Positions 10,332-16,420 of a stretch of DNA of 16,420 nucleotides are shown here, piece by piece; position 1 is the stretch's first letter, and each line of letters begins with the position of its first letter. This DNA is from Temnopleurus reevesii (taxonomy: Eukaryota; Echinodermata; Echinoidea; Temnopleuroida; Temnopleuridae): the NCBI GenBank assembly GCA_036244855.1, contig BQKZ01000112.1, positions 124,790-141,209 on the forward strand, written 5' to 3'. Below the pieces are notes generated by a model. It saw only the letters and a list, made by a program, of their open reading frames with translations. It did no database searches and was not told the origin of the DNA. The translations under genes and the position numbers were made by a program.

Positions 10332-10760
10332 GTTTTTTTTCTCTCTTTCCCTATACCTGCCATTTTTTTTCATCGCTTTTGGAAGCGTTTTAGGAAGGAC
10401 AGCAAAGAAGAAGAGCTGGAAAAAGAAGGGGTTGAGGGAGACAACAGTACTGGGGAGAGTATGGATAGAAAGAGATAGATAGATAGATACACAGAGAGAA
10501 AGATAGAAAATAATGTTTTGTGGTTTCATTTTTCCCCTTTCTTTCTACCTGCCACTGTTTAATCGCCTTTTCAAAGTATTTTAGGACGGCACCATGGATG
10601 AAGAGAGGGTCAGAGAAGGTATGGGAGGGAGTTGGAAAATAATAGGAAAATATTTTGGGACAGAGAGAAGGATAGCTATGAAAAGAGATATAGATAGATA
10701 GATAGATAGATTGATTGATTTGTTGATAAAATGATAGATAGAATAGAAAGAGAGAAAGGG
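10332..10760. repeat. About 190-bp tandem subrepeats, GATA/GA-rich
   Basis: The motif tacctgcca occurs at 10354 and 10546, a spacing of 192 bases. In each case the sequence continues through cgctttt/cgccttt, ttttagga, a GA-rich stretch, and a (GATA)n run (about 10475-10490 and 10689-10712). The two units are clearly related but diverged. Related half and full units occur in the second tandem copy at 12194-12480. The minus-strand Ser/Leu/Tyr-rich open frames here are low-complexity readings. Confidence 0.65.
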
Positions 10761-10925
10761 AAAATTGAAATAAAAAGCCAAAATACAGGATGGTATTCAA
10801 TGATTTGCAGATAATTCAATAGATAATTCAATAGGGTTAGATAAATATAAATAAATCATATGAGGGAAAGAAATAGAAAAGGAAGTATAAAAAGACGTAA
10901 ATACAGACTCAATTTCAAAGCAGTA

Positions 10926-11004
10926 GTTCTGGGAATTGACAACCCCGCCATAAAAGATCGCTTCATTCCAAGCCAGACGATCTACCAACTGAGCTATGTT
11001 GTCC
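10926..11004 (-). repeat. tRNA-like sequence, minus arm of head-to-head pair (copy 1)
   Basis: On the minus strand it starts ggacaacatagctcagttgg, a good tRNA D-arm and Pol III A box (tagctcagttggtaga, complement of 10981-10996). The B-box position holds ggttgtcaattcc (complement of 10932-10944), which is degraded. The anticodon arm region contains ggcttggaatgaag and does not fold as a normal anticodon stem, and the acceptor ends do not pair. It is therefore tRNA-derived and not a working tRNA gene. It faces away from the plus-strand arm at 11155-11236. Confidence 0.75.
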
Positions 11005-11154
11005 TAAGGCATCAGAGCTTTCGTTAGCCACAAGCGAATACTTATTCTTTCACTCAGGATGCCCCCCTCCCCCTTGAGGATGGATCGAGGAAGGCATTGC
11101 CATAGTTTATACGGATCAATGTTTGATTTCTCATGTATCCGTCCATTGTAAAGA

Positions 11155-11236
11155 AGCAGCAAACAGCTCAGTCGATAAAGCGTTTGGCCTGGAATTATAC
11201 GCAATCCCCCTTATGGCGTGGGTCCGAACGCCACAG
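11155..11236 (+). repeat. tRNA-like sequence, plus arm of head-to-head pair (copy 1)
   Basis: A box agctcagtcgataaag (11165-11180), then cgtttggcctggaat, then B box gggtccgaacgcc (11220-11232). It is related to the minus arm at 10926-11004 in both boxes and in the tggcctggaat/tggcttggaat segment between them. The two arms therefore derive from the same tRNA-like source, placed in inverted orientation. The folding is too poor for a functional tRNA. Confidence 0.7.
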
Positions 11237-11299
11237 ATGATACGTTTAGTGTAAAATGTTGCACTTTGAGGAAAGGGTGTATACTTGTCACCATATGGA

Positions 11300-11346
11300 A
11301 AAAGTGCACTGTAACACCTTTACGAAAAAGGTGCAATATTACACCC
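11300..11346. repeat. Short AT-centred palindromes
   Basis: agtgcactgtaacacc (11303-11318) and ggtgcaatattacacc (11330-11345) are related imperfect palindromes separated by tttacgaaaaa. Related forms lie in copy 2 (split by a MITE at 13061-13270) and in the third locus: gatgcaatatagcatc at 16170-16185 and gtgcagcatagcac at 15759-15772. Confidence 0.6.
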
Positions 11347-11851
11347 AAAAGAGCGTTTCCACAGGGAACACTAAATACTTTAGTAGGGAATATTGAATAC
11401 TCCCGTGTGTCACATCGACCGATGCACCGGTATATACAAATCTGATACCATTTCTATTTTATTCATATGGGAAATTTAAAAGTCCAAACTGCAATGGTAA
11501 TGCAAGCAAACTAATGTCTTATATTCCTTTCTGTCTGATATTCATCCATGCCCTTTCCCCTTTTCTACATTTCATTAAGTGTGAATATCCGCAGTATAGC
11601 TGTTCTTCAACGGATTGGTTAAAATAATATAGATAAAATATCAGAAATTAGCTTTTCAGCATAAATGTACGAAGCGCACATTCATTGAAAATTCCCCGGA
11701 TACATATCTGTAAAGTCATGTTTGAAATTAATCGTACTGCTGAGAAGAAAGAGTTCATTCATTTGGGTCATTGGTCATAAATACACACGAAACTTACGTA
11801 GTACACATGGAACTTTTTCTTAAAGTTGTCCGAAACTATGAAATCAACTCA

Positions 11852-11916
11852 CAGCACCCAAACGGGATTTGAACCCGCGACCTTAATGAAAATGCTTGTA
11901 TATATGTTTACTTGGT
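11852..11916 (-). repeat. Partial tRNA-like sequence, minus arm
   Basis: On the minus strand it has a well-formed T arm: gcggg, loop ttcaaat, cccgt (complement of 11862-11878), giving four or five pairs and a clean B box. The acceptor side and a body beginning tgtgagttgatttc follow. This body resembles the tail of the plus-strand Thr-like element that begins at 11918 (ttgagtaattttcag, then gcaactt). The two are therefore related and again lie head to head, with almost no spacer. The A-box half is badly degraded. Confidence 0.6.
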
Positions 11917-11917
11917 C

Positions 11918-11990
11918 ACTCTGGTCGTCTAGTGGTTATGACACTCGTCTAGTAACCGAGAGGTCTGGGGTTCGAGTCCCGTCCGGTACA
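11918..11990 (+). tRNA. tRNA-Thr(AGT)-like sequence, probably tRNA-derived repeat (copy 1)
   Basis: It can be laid out as a 73-nt cloverleaf. The D arm is gtct..tgac. The anticodon stem ctcgt/ccgag has four pairs, and its loop ctagtaa puts agt at the anticodon (11951-11953) with the conserved T before it. The T loop is ttcgagt. The acceptor stem pairs only in its inner half (ctgg/ccgg) and the T stem has two mismatches, so it is unlikely to be a functional tRNA. Its diverged twin at 13427-13487 shares an identical 34-nt core (11932-11965). The sequence continues into a conserved tail up to 12191, so it is better read as the head of a SINE-like repeat. Confidence 0.5.
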
Positions 11991-12191
11991 TTGAGTAATT
12001 TTCAGACCACCGGGCAACTTATAAAGTACATTTCTTTGGCATTGACGATTTGTGACCAGATGATATATTAGATTATGATTTTGATACTGTTATTGATATA
12101 AAACAATAATGTTCAACGACAAAATAATTTCGCATTTTGTATGCGCACGAATTCAATCAGCCCATCGTCAACATTATGGTACAGGCTCGCA
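11991..12191 (+). repeat. Tail of Thr-like tRNA-derived repeat (copy 1)
   Basis: This matches 13488-13707 with substitutions and indels. Shared landmarks are gggca(a/c)cttata, cagatgatatatta, and a final 41-base block that is identical in both copies (12151-12191 and 13667-13707). No gene is present. Confidence 0.65.
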
Positions 12192-12192
12192 C

Positions 12193-12193
12193 N
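12193..12193. other. Single ambiguous base N at duplication junction
   Basis: The only N in the window lies exactly between the end of copy 1 and the start of copy 2 of the tandem duplication. It is either an uncalled base or a minimal gap placed where two sequences were joined. Confidence 0.95.
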
Positions 12194-12675
12194 TTGAGGG
12201 AGACAACAGTACTGGGGAGAGTATGGATAGAAAGAGATAGATATGATATTTAGATAGATGTACAGAGAGAAAGAGAGTAGAAGAAAGTGTTTCGTGCTTT
12301 CATTTTTCCTTTCCTTTTTTGTTGTTGTTGACATTTTTCCATTGCTTTTCAAAGCTTTTCAAAGCACCAGGGAAGAAGAGAGGAATAGAGAAGGAATGGG
12401 AGGTAGGTAGTGAATAAAAGGGAAACAGTACCGTATGGGGTAGTGAGAGAAAAAAAGGAAAAAGAGAATAGATAGATAAGTTGATTAATAAAATCATATA
12501 TAGAATAGAAAGAGAGAAAGGGAGAGATTGATATGAAAAAAAGACGGGATGATATACAATGGGTGGAGGATGCCAACAGATAATTCAATAGAGATTGAAG
12601 AAATAAAAATAATTCTTCTGAAAGAAAGAGATATAGAAGGAAATATAAAAGGCCGTAAAGACTCAATTTAAAAGT

Positions 12676-12755
12676 GGTTCTGGGATGTGAACCCTGCGCC
12701 ATAAAAGATCACTTCATTCCAAGCCAGGCGCTCTACCAACTGCGCCATGTAGTCC
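12676..12755 (-). repeat. tRNA-like sequence, minus arm of head-to-head pair (copy 2)
   Basis: This is the best preserved of this family. On the minus strand, the A box tggcgcagttggtagag (complement of 12731-12747) forms a perfect gcgc/gcgc D stem. The B box is gggttcacatccc (complement of 12682-12694). The middle still reads ggcttggaatgaag, which does not form an anticodon stem. Pol III promoter boxes are therefore intact although no usable tRNA is encoded. Confidence 0.75.
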
Positions 12756-12911
12756 TAAATTGTCCACCAGAGCATCAGAACTTTCGTTAGCGAATGCTTT
12801 GACTTTTTTTTTAATTTGGATTTCCCTATTAAGGATGAAACGAGAAAGGCATTGCCACTGTTTATGCATTCTGAGTCTACGTTTCTTTTTTATGTATTCG
12901 TCCATCGGTTG

Positions 12912-12975
12912 GAAGCAGCAACCAGCTCAGTCGATAAAGCGTTTGACTTGGAATAAGGCGATTCCACTACAGAAG
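12912..12975 (+). repeat. tRNA-like sequence, plus arm of head-to-head pair (copy 2)
   Basis: A box agctcagtcgataaag (12924-12939) is identical to that of copy 1, and is followed by cgtttgacttggaat. The B-box half is missing: the sequence leaves the pattern at gattccactacag. It is thus truncated compared with the copy 1 arm. Confidence 0.65.
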
Positions 12976-13065
12976 ATGTGTTCTGTTTTGAGGAAAAGGT
13001 GTAATTTTTTTATCCTAAGAAAAAAACCCGAAGAATTTAACATCTTTACGAAAAAGATGCAACAT

Positions 13066-13261
13066 GGAGGTTTTGATTTCGTTCGTCACAGTCACTGTCA
13101 CAGTCCACCGGAAGTAGTACGTCATAGTTTTGCGGTCTGCGTTTTATTACTTACTTGAGCAATTACCTGTGACGTAACAATACGCAGACGCGCAAAACTA
13201 TGGCGTTCTGCTTCCGGTCGACGTGCCCTTCGTCAGAGTTGACTGAAATCGAAACCCCTAT
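13066..13261. mobile_element. MITE-like element with about 90-bp inverted arms
   Basis: The left arm starts ggaggttttgatttc and includes caccggaagtagtacgtcat and agttttgcggtctgcgt. The right arm, on the other strand, starts aggggtttcgatttc and includes gaccggaagcagaacgccat and agttttgcgcgtctgcgt. Nearly the whole element is therefore an imperfect inverted repeat around 13160, with no room for a transposase. It splits a palindrome that is intact in copy 1: ggtgcaatattacacc there, against gatgcaacat and atattacacc on either side here. The flanking aacat/aatat may be a target duplication. The superfamily is not determined. Confidence 0.8.
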
Positions 13262-13390
13262 AATATTACACCCAAAAGGGGTTTTCAGAGGGCACATGGG
13301 CATGATAGGAGAGAAGGGAATAGTGAATTTGTTTGTATCACTCCTGAACGATGTCTATACAATTCTGACATTACTTCTGTTACATTCATA

Positions 13391-13426
13391 AGGGCCGACT
13401 CACACCTTTTCATATTTAGCCCGGCC
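13391..13426. mobile_element. Solo terminal end of the 14577 MITE family
   Basis: agggccgactcacacctttt followed by tttagcccggcc matches the outer terminal repeat of the element at 14577-14829 (ggcctactcacacctttg and ttttagcctgcg on its complementary strand). No partner end is seen nearby. It joins directly onto the Thr-like sequence and replaces its acceptor 5' half, so this is a chimeric junction left by a deletion or an aborted event. Confidence 0.5.
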
Positions 13427-13487
13427 TTGTGGTTATGACACTCGTCTAGTAACCGAGAGGTCATGGGTTCGAAAGCCGTTCGGCTGC
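13427..13487 (+). tRNA. tRNA-Thr(AGT)-like sequence, truncated (copy 2)
   Basis: The anticodon arm ctcgt-ctagtaa-ccgag, with AGT at the anticodon, and the variable loop aggtc are identical to copy 1. The T arm atggg-ttcgaaa-gccgt has four pairs. The 5' acceptor half is replaced by a MITE end, although tagcc and ggctg could still pair. I regard it as a tRNA-derived repeat and not a working gene. Confidence 0.45.
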
Positions 13488-13707
13488 TGTATTTTCACAG
13501 CTCTGGGCACCTTATAACACATAATTTTGTGTTTTTAACAGATGATATATTAAATTATACTATTAATGCAGTTATTCATCTAAAATAATGATATTTAACG
13601 GTAAGATAATTTTGCATATGAATTATGAACAATCTCTTGCGCATGAAAAATATCCCGCAACACATTATTCAATCAGCCCATCGTCAACATTATGGTACAG
13701 GCTCGCA
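13488..13707 (+). repeat. Tail of Thr-like tRNA-derived repeat (copy 2)
   Basis: Diverged copy of 11991-12191 that shares cacagctctgggcaccttat-like and cagatgatatatta segments and ends with the 41-base identical block. It contains about 20 extra bases (aacaatctcttgcgcatgaa region). Confidence 0.65.
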
Positions 13708-14247
13708 AAAGCATTTTGGTGATGCCAGTGGGATGTTTGCGCGGTCACGTGATGTAGATGCTGCATAAACCTCTCCATCTAGAGGCAAGAAATTATGTAA
13801 TTATTGCAATCGGATACTAAACATTTCCTCAGACAAATCCGCGATGAAACACTAAAAAGCTTTTACCGGCTAACCCGAAAGGTCGCCAAAGCTCTCTCTG
13901 AAACTTTATCCCGCTACTCGCTGGCCAGCAATTTACTGGTTTTAACGTAACATTTCTCCAAGAGAGAAAAGGACGTGCAAAATAGAGAAGAGCATGACAA
14001 GAAAAAATAGCTTGAGAAACGAGATAGGTAGCTAAGTGCTCTAAGAGTATCTTTAGCAGGCAATGAAGTAAACGAAGCAAGTAGCCGTTTCCTTGTTTTG
14101 TTTCAATTCTATCTAACCTTGTTTCTCGAGTACGAGAACAAAATGAAAAATTAAAAAAAGATGTAACATCCAAATGGTCTGACAGGAGACATCGGGTGGT
14201 CTTGAACCGGCAATTGGAAGAAGTTGTGTGAAAAATAAATGACTTCT
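13708..14247. other. Unassigned sequence
   Basis: No gene recognised. A 160-codon minus-strand frame (13829-14311) crosses into the neighbouring MITE and reads as mixed residues without any domain, so I treat it as chance. A tcacgtga E-box palindrome lies at about 13744-13751. Confidence 0.4.
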
Positions 14248-14381
14248 GGGCCCCGTAACATAAAGGTTTGCGATTAATTGCTAATCTGATAGCGATTGAT
14301 ATCAATCTCAAGTCTATGGCAAATCATGTACTAAAGTTTTGATCGCAAAATCAAATAGCAAACCTTTATCGTACGGGGCCC
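14248..14381. mobile_element. MITE with GGGCCCCGTA termini
   Basis: The left end gggccccgtaacataaagg and the right end, read on the other strand, gggccccgtacgataaagg form a near-perfect terminal inverted repeat. It continues into tttgcgatt / tttgctatt. The element is 134 bases, non-coding and rich in short hairpins (gcgattgatatcaatc). Flanks tgacttct and tggtcttct are similar and may be a decayed 8-bp target duplication, which would suit a hAT-like origin. That assignment is tentative. Confidence 0.8.
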
Positions 14382-14447
14382 TGGTCTTCTGTGAACTCGC
14401 GGAATTCCCTCAACTAAAACCCAGGAATCAAGTAATTATCACAAAGA

Positions 14448-14513
14448 ACAACCAGGGCTGGTCACGGAAAGTCAATAAAGCTTTTGAAACCTTTCCGACG
14501 ATCGCCTGGTTGT
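14448..14513. other. Nested hairpin
   Basis: acaaccagg (14448-14456) pairs with cctggttgt (14505-14513). Inside it, cggaaag (14465-14471) pairs with ctttccg (14491-14497). The 66-nt structure has a large internal loop, so it only loosely resembles a pre-miRNA. Confidence 0.5.
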
Positions 14514-14576
14514 CATCTGCCTTGCAACGTGCCGAGGATTTCTGTCAAAGATTCCCGCCAAAAGTTAGGCATCTTA

Positions 14577-14829
14577 CGGCTGACTCATACCGTTGCGTCT
14601 TTAGCATGCGTCGGCCCAGCGTTTTTAGAAATTAAAAACGCTCCCTGGACGTACATAGACGCAATTCATACGAGTCACTGACGCTCGGCGTACGCTGCTT
14701 GAGTGCAATGTGAACGTCAGTCCACCGTCTAATTAGCGTAGCCTAAGCTGTGCGCTCGGGAAGTGTTTCTAATCTTAAAAAAAACGCTGGGCCGACGCAG
14801 GCTAAAAGCACAAAGGTGTGAGTAGGCCT
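14577..14829. mobile_element. MITE with about 75-bp inverted terminal repeats
   Basis: The left end reads ggctgactcatacc, ctttagcatgcg, tcggcccagcgttttt. The right end on the other strand reads ggcctactcacacc, ttttagcctgcg, tcggcccagcgttttt. The arms match well over some 70 bases around a short unrelated centre. There is no coding capacity. TTA flanks both ends (14574-14576 and 14830-14832), a possible 3-bp target duplication as in PIF/Harbinger-type elements. A third end of the same family stands alone at 13391. Confidence 0.8.
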
Positions 14830-14832
14830 TTA

Positions 14833-15729
14833 AGCAGACTATTATTTTTATGAAGAAAGAAAATAGCGTATTCGTGTTTGCGCGCGTGCAGCAACTTCAA
14901 TGTTGACGTTTCCTATTGGAGTGTATGTTTTCGATCTCCTTGCGATCTCAGGGGGCGAAGAGAAGAAATTATGTCAAAATTAGCGACAAGTAGATAAATA
15001 AAAAGGCTTTGATTAACGGGAAGATGGCGTTTGGATGAGGCGGGAGAATTCTTCTCAAAGAGCATCCGAATTCACCCGCTTTAATATGCAAAAGGTTGAA
15101 ATATAATTTTCACTGTGGAGAAGAAGGCATGACAAATCACTGTGGTTTTTGATTGCTTAGAATTATCAGAAATCAAGTTAGAGCAATTTCTGATTTATAT
15201 CTAACAGCTTTTAGAAAAAAGGTTTCGAAAAAAATAGAGAAAATTTGCCCAGTAGCTGGTAACTGTTTGGTTCTTTCAAAAATATTTAACATGAAGTCGG
15301 CCTAATATTATGCAAAGTAAAAATTTTCTTTCACATTCTTGTAATTAAAATAGCATTCCCTATCTTGTCTGCGGGAATCATTCGCTTTTCCTATCTCTAT
15401 ACACTTAGAAAAGTGTTTTTTTTTGTTCAAGGATACTATACTAATAATATATATTTAGAACTTTTAGAAGAATACTTAAACATTTTAAATTATCCTTAAC
15501 ACTAATTTTGGGACGATTTTATGTTCTTAACAGAGACGTTTTATTTTTTTTTTAAACGTCAAGAGCTTAATTTGGCAATCTTTATTTCTCGAGGTTTACA
15601 AACAAGGGACAACATGGAACATATTTGCCTTTTATACGGACTGCTCTGTGTAGAAATGGCTCAAAAACCATCCTGTTTGCATCCTTTTTAATGTCACGAT
15701 CCAAAAGACTTTCTGTGACCGCACTCGTG
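14833..15729. other. Unassigned AT-rich sequence
   Basis: No gene or element recognised. A perfect 9-bp inverted repeat (atcagaaat at 15165-15173, atttctgat at 15186-15194, 12-nt loop) is the only structure I noted. Confidence 0.4.
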
Positions 15730-15879
15730 TCTTAAATATTTACAGAAATAGGAAAGGAGTGCAGCATAGCACCTCATAGAATTTAGAACACCCTTTAGGG
15801 GCAATATCACATCTATTCATAAAGATATTTTGCACCTTTTACCCAAAGTAACATGTTGTACAAAATGTATTTACAAATG

Positions 15880-15938
15880 CTATGATGAATCTCTTCATTC
15901 CAAGACAGTCGCTCTACCAACTGAGCTTGTCACTGCTT
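15880..15938 (-). repeat. tRNA-like sequence, minus arm (third locus)
   Basis: On the minus strand the A box aagctcagttggtagagc (complement of 15911-15928) is near consensus. It is followed by gactgtcttggaatgaagag, the same middle segment seen in the tandem copies. No B box is recognisable beyond it. Confidence 0.7.
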
Positions 15939-16049
15939 TCAACCGATGAACGGATTCATATAACACATCAAACATATAAACTAAGCATGATGAACATAGC
16001 AACGCATTTTATAAAAAGTATCGGCTTTAGGCTAATGAAAGTTTCGAGG

Positions 16050-16120
16050 TCCTAATATCCGTTGGTCGATATAGTGTCTGGCTTAAAATGATGCAATCCT
16101 TCATGGTTCGACTCCACGAC
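16050..16120 (+). repeat. tRNA-like sequence, plus arm (third locus)
   Basis: A degraded A box ccgttggtcgatatagtg (16059-16076) is followed by tctggcttaaaatgatgc and a good B box ggttcgactcc (16105-16115). It belongs to the same family as the other arms. It is not a functional tRNA. Confidence 0.6.
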
Positions 16121-16220
16121 TACTTTACCTTTAGAATATTTTATGAAATACTGTACCGTTATAGAAAAAGATGCAATATAGCATCCTACATTGTGCCTCC
16201 AGTTATCTTTTAATGTTGTA

Positions 16221-16420
16221 CCTTTAAAGGTAAGTCTTTATATCAAAGGGTATGGGCAGAGATGTGTGATCGTTTATGATTGCATCTAACGCCAAGTGAC
16301 TGTGTATTTCATCTTAAATGTAACTACATGGTGCCCTGAAAGAAAGGAAAAGAAGCGTAAGTATTACTCAAAAGTTCATTCCAAGCAAAATGTTCCTGGG
16401 TCAGCTAAATATAATCTTTT
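16221..16420. other. Unassigned sequence at window end
   Basis: Nothing recognised. The phrase gttcattccaagc at about 16374-16386 recalls the middle segment of the minus-arm tRNA-like family and might be the start of another copy beyond the window. Confidence 0.3.

Larger units (their letters stand above)
10432..12192. repeat. Tandem segmental duplication, copy 1
   Basis: This 1.76-kb unit is repeated at 12194-13707. In order it carries a GATA/GA-rich part, a head-to-head pair of tRNA-like sequences (10926-11236), short palindromes around ggtgcaatattacacc (11330-11345), about 500 bases not found in copy 2 (11420-11915), and a Thr-like tRNA-derived sequence with its tail (11918-12191). Its first 50 bases and last 41 bases are identical to those of copy 2, while the interior is much diverged with many indels. 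Confidence 0.8.
12194..13707. repeat. Tandem segmental duplication, copy 2
   Basis: The first 50 bases (12194-12243) equal 10432-10481. The last 41 (13667-13707) equal 12151-12191. In between, the order of parts is as in copy 1: GATA/GA-rich subrepeats, head-to-head tRNA-like arms at 12676-12755 and 12912-12975, palindrome region, Thr-like element. It differs by a 196-bp MITE insertion (13066-13261) and by loss of about 400 bases between the palindromes and the Thr-like element. Confidence 0.8.
15730..16220. repeat. Third, inverted copy of head-to-head tRNA-like repeat
   Basis: Two tRNA-like arms face away from each other (15880-15938 minus; 16050-16120 plus). On the minus strand, the spacer next to the minus arm (tttatatgtttgatgtg, aatccgttcatcggttgaa, agcagtgac) matches the spacer next to the plus arms of the tandem copies (atgtttgatttctcatg, tatccgtccat, agcagc). 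Next to the plus arm, ggctaatgaaag and ggtcctaat match the minus-strand ggctaacgaaag and gccttagga of copy 1. The whole element is therefore homologous but inverted. Palindromes gtgcagcatagcac (15759-15772) and gatgcaatatagcatc (16170-16185) sit outside the arms. Confidence 0.65.

Noticed and set aside
10390..10800. 136-codon Tyr/Leu/Ser-rich membrane-like frame on the minus strand
   Set aside because: It reads across GATA and GA repeats. The apparent hydrophobicity comes from the repeat complement, and similar frames recur in the duplicated copy only because the DNA is repeated.
11918..11990. Functional tRNA-Thr gene
   Set aside because: The acceptor stem pairs only in its inner half and the T stem has mismatches. 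The sequence also continues into a repeated tail shared with a second copy.
13829..14311. 160-codon minus-strand open frame
   Set aside because: It runs through unique DNA into a MITE terminus, has no recognisable domain, and lacks promoter or splice context. It is probably chance.

Overview
This window reads as non-coding, repeat-rich DNA from an animal genome. I found no complete protein-coding gene. The base composition is AT-rich, there are long simple repeats (GA, CT, GAT, GATA), and there are several families of tRNA-derived SINEs, MITEs and a non-LTR retrotransposon remnant. Together with the SINE ending in an (ATT)n tail, these suggest a marine invertebrate deuterostome. A sea urchin or another echinoderm is my best guess, from general familiarity with such repeats and not from a search. 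Nearly all long open frames here are readings of low-complexity DNA (Asp/Met runs from GAT repeats, Ser/Leu runs from GA/CT tracts) and I do not call them genes. Layout, left half (1-9.2 kb): mostly unassigned AT-rich sequence with a GAT-rich minisatellite built of a higher-order unit (590-1012), GA or CT tracts (1141-1197, 4374-4563, 5264-5336), and the 3' end of a 5'-truncated LINE on the minus strand with a recognisable reverse-transcriptase C-terminal tail (2436-2990). A few GC-rich islands (about 1895-2050, 4590-4720, 5740-5960, 7255-7380) could hold an exon or a regulatory site. A 27-nt poly-T run at 7676 is followed within 30 bases by 19 nt identical to an Illumina adapter, which may be a library artefact. 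A full-length tRNA-derived SINE on the minus strand sits at 8863-9159. Right half (10.3-16.4 kb): this is the most structured part. A unit of about 1.5-1.8 kb occurs twice in tandem (10432-12192 and 12194-13707). The copies are clearly diverged inside but identical over 41 and 50 bases on either side of a single N at 12193. Each unit holds about 190-bp GATA/GA-rich subrepeats, then a pair of tRNA-like sequences facing away from each other (head to head) across a conserved spacer. These are followed by short AT-centred palindromes and a Thr(AGT)-like tRNA-derived sequence with a conserved tail. A third, inverted and diverged copy of the head-to-head tRNA-like pair lies at 15730-16220. Three MITE-like inverted-repeat elements are present (13066-13261, 14248-14381, 14577-14829). 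The first sits inside the second tandem copy, and the first copy preserves the matching empty site. How it fits together: this looks like a nest of repeats in which inverted tRNA-derived elements, tandem duplication and later MITE insertions have built on one another. The candidate undescribed item is the composite repeat with two divergent Pol III-type (A/B box) heads. The main caution is that the single N and the adapter match point to possible assembly problems at 12193 and 7700-7750.
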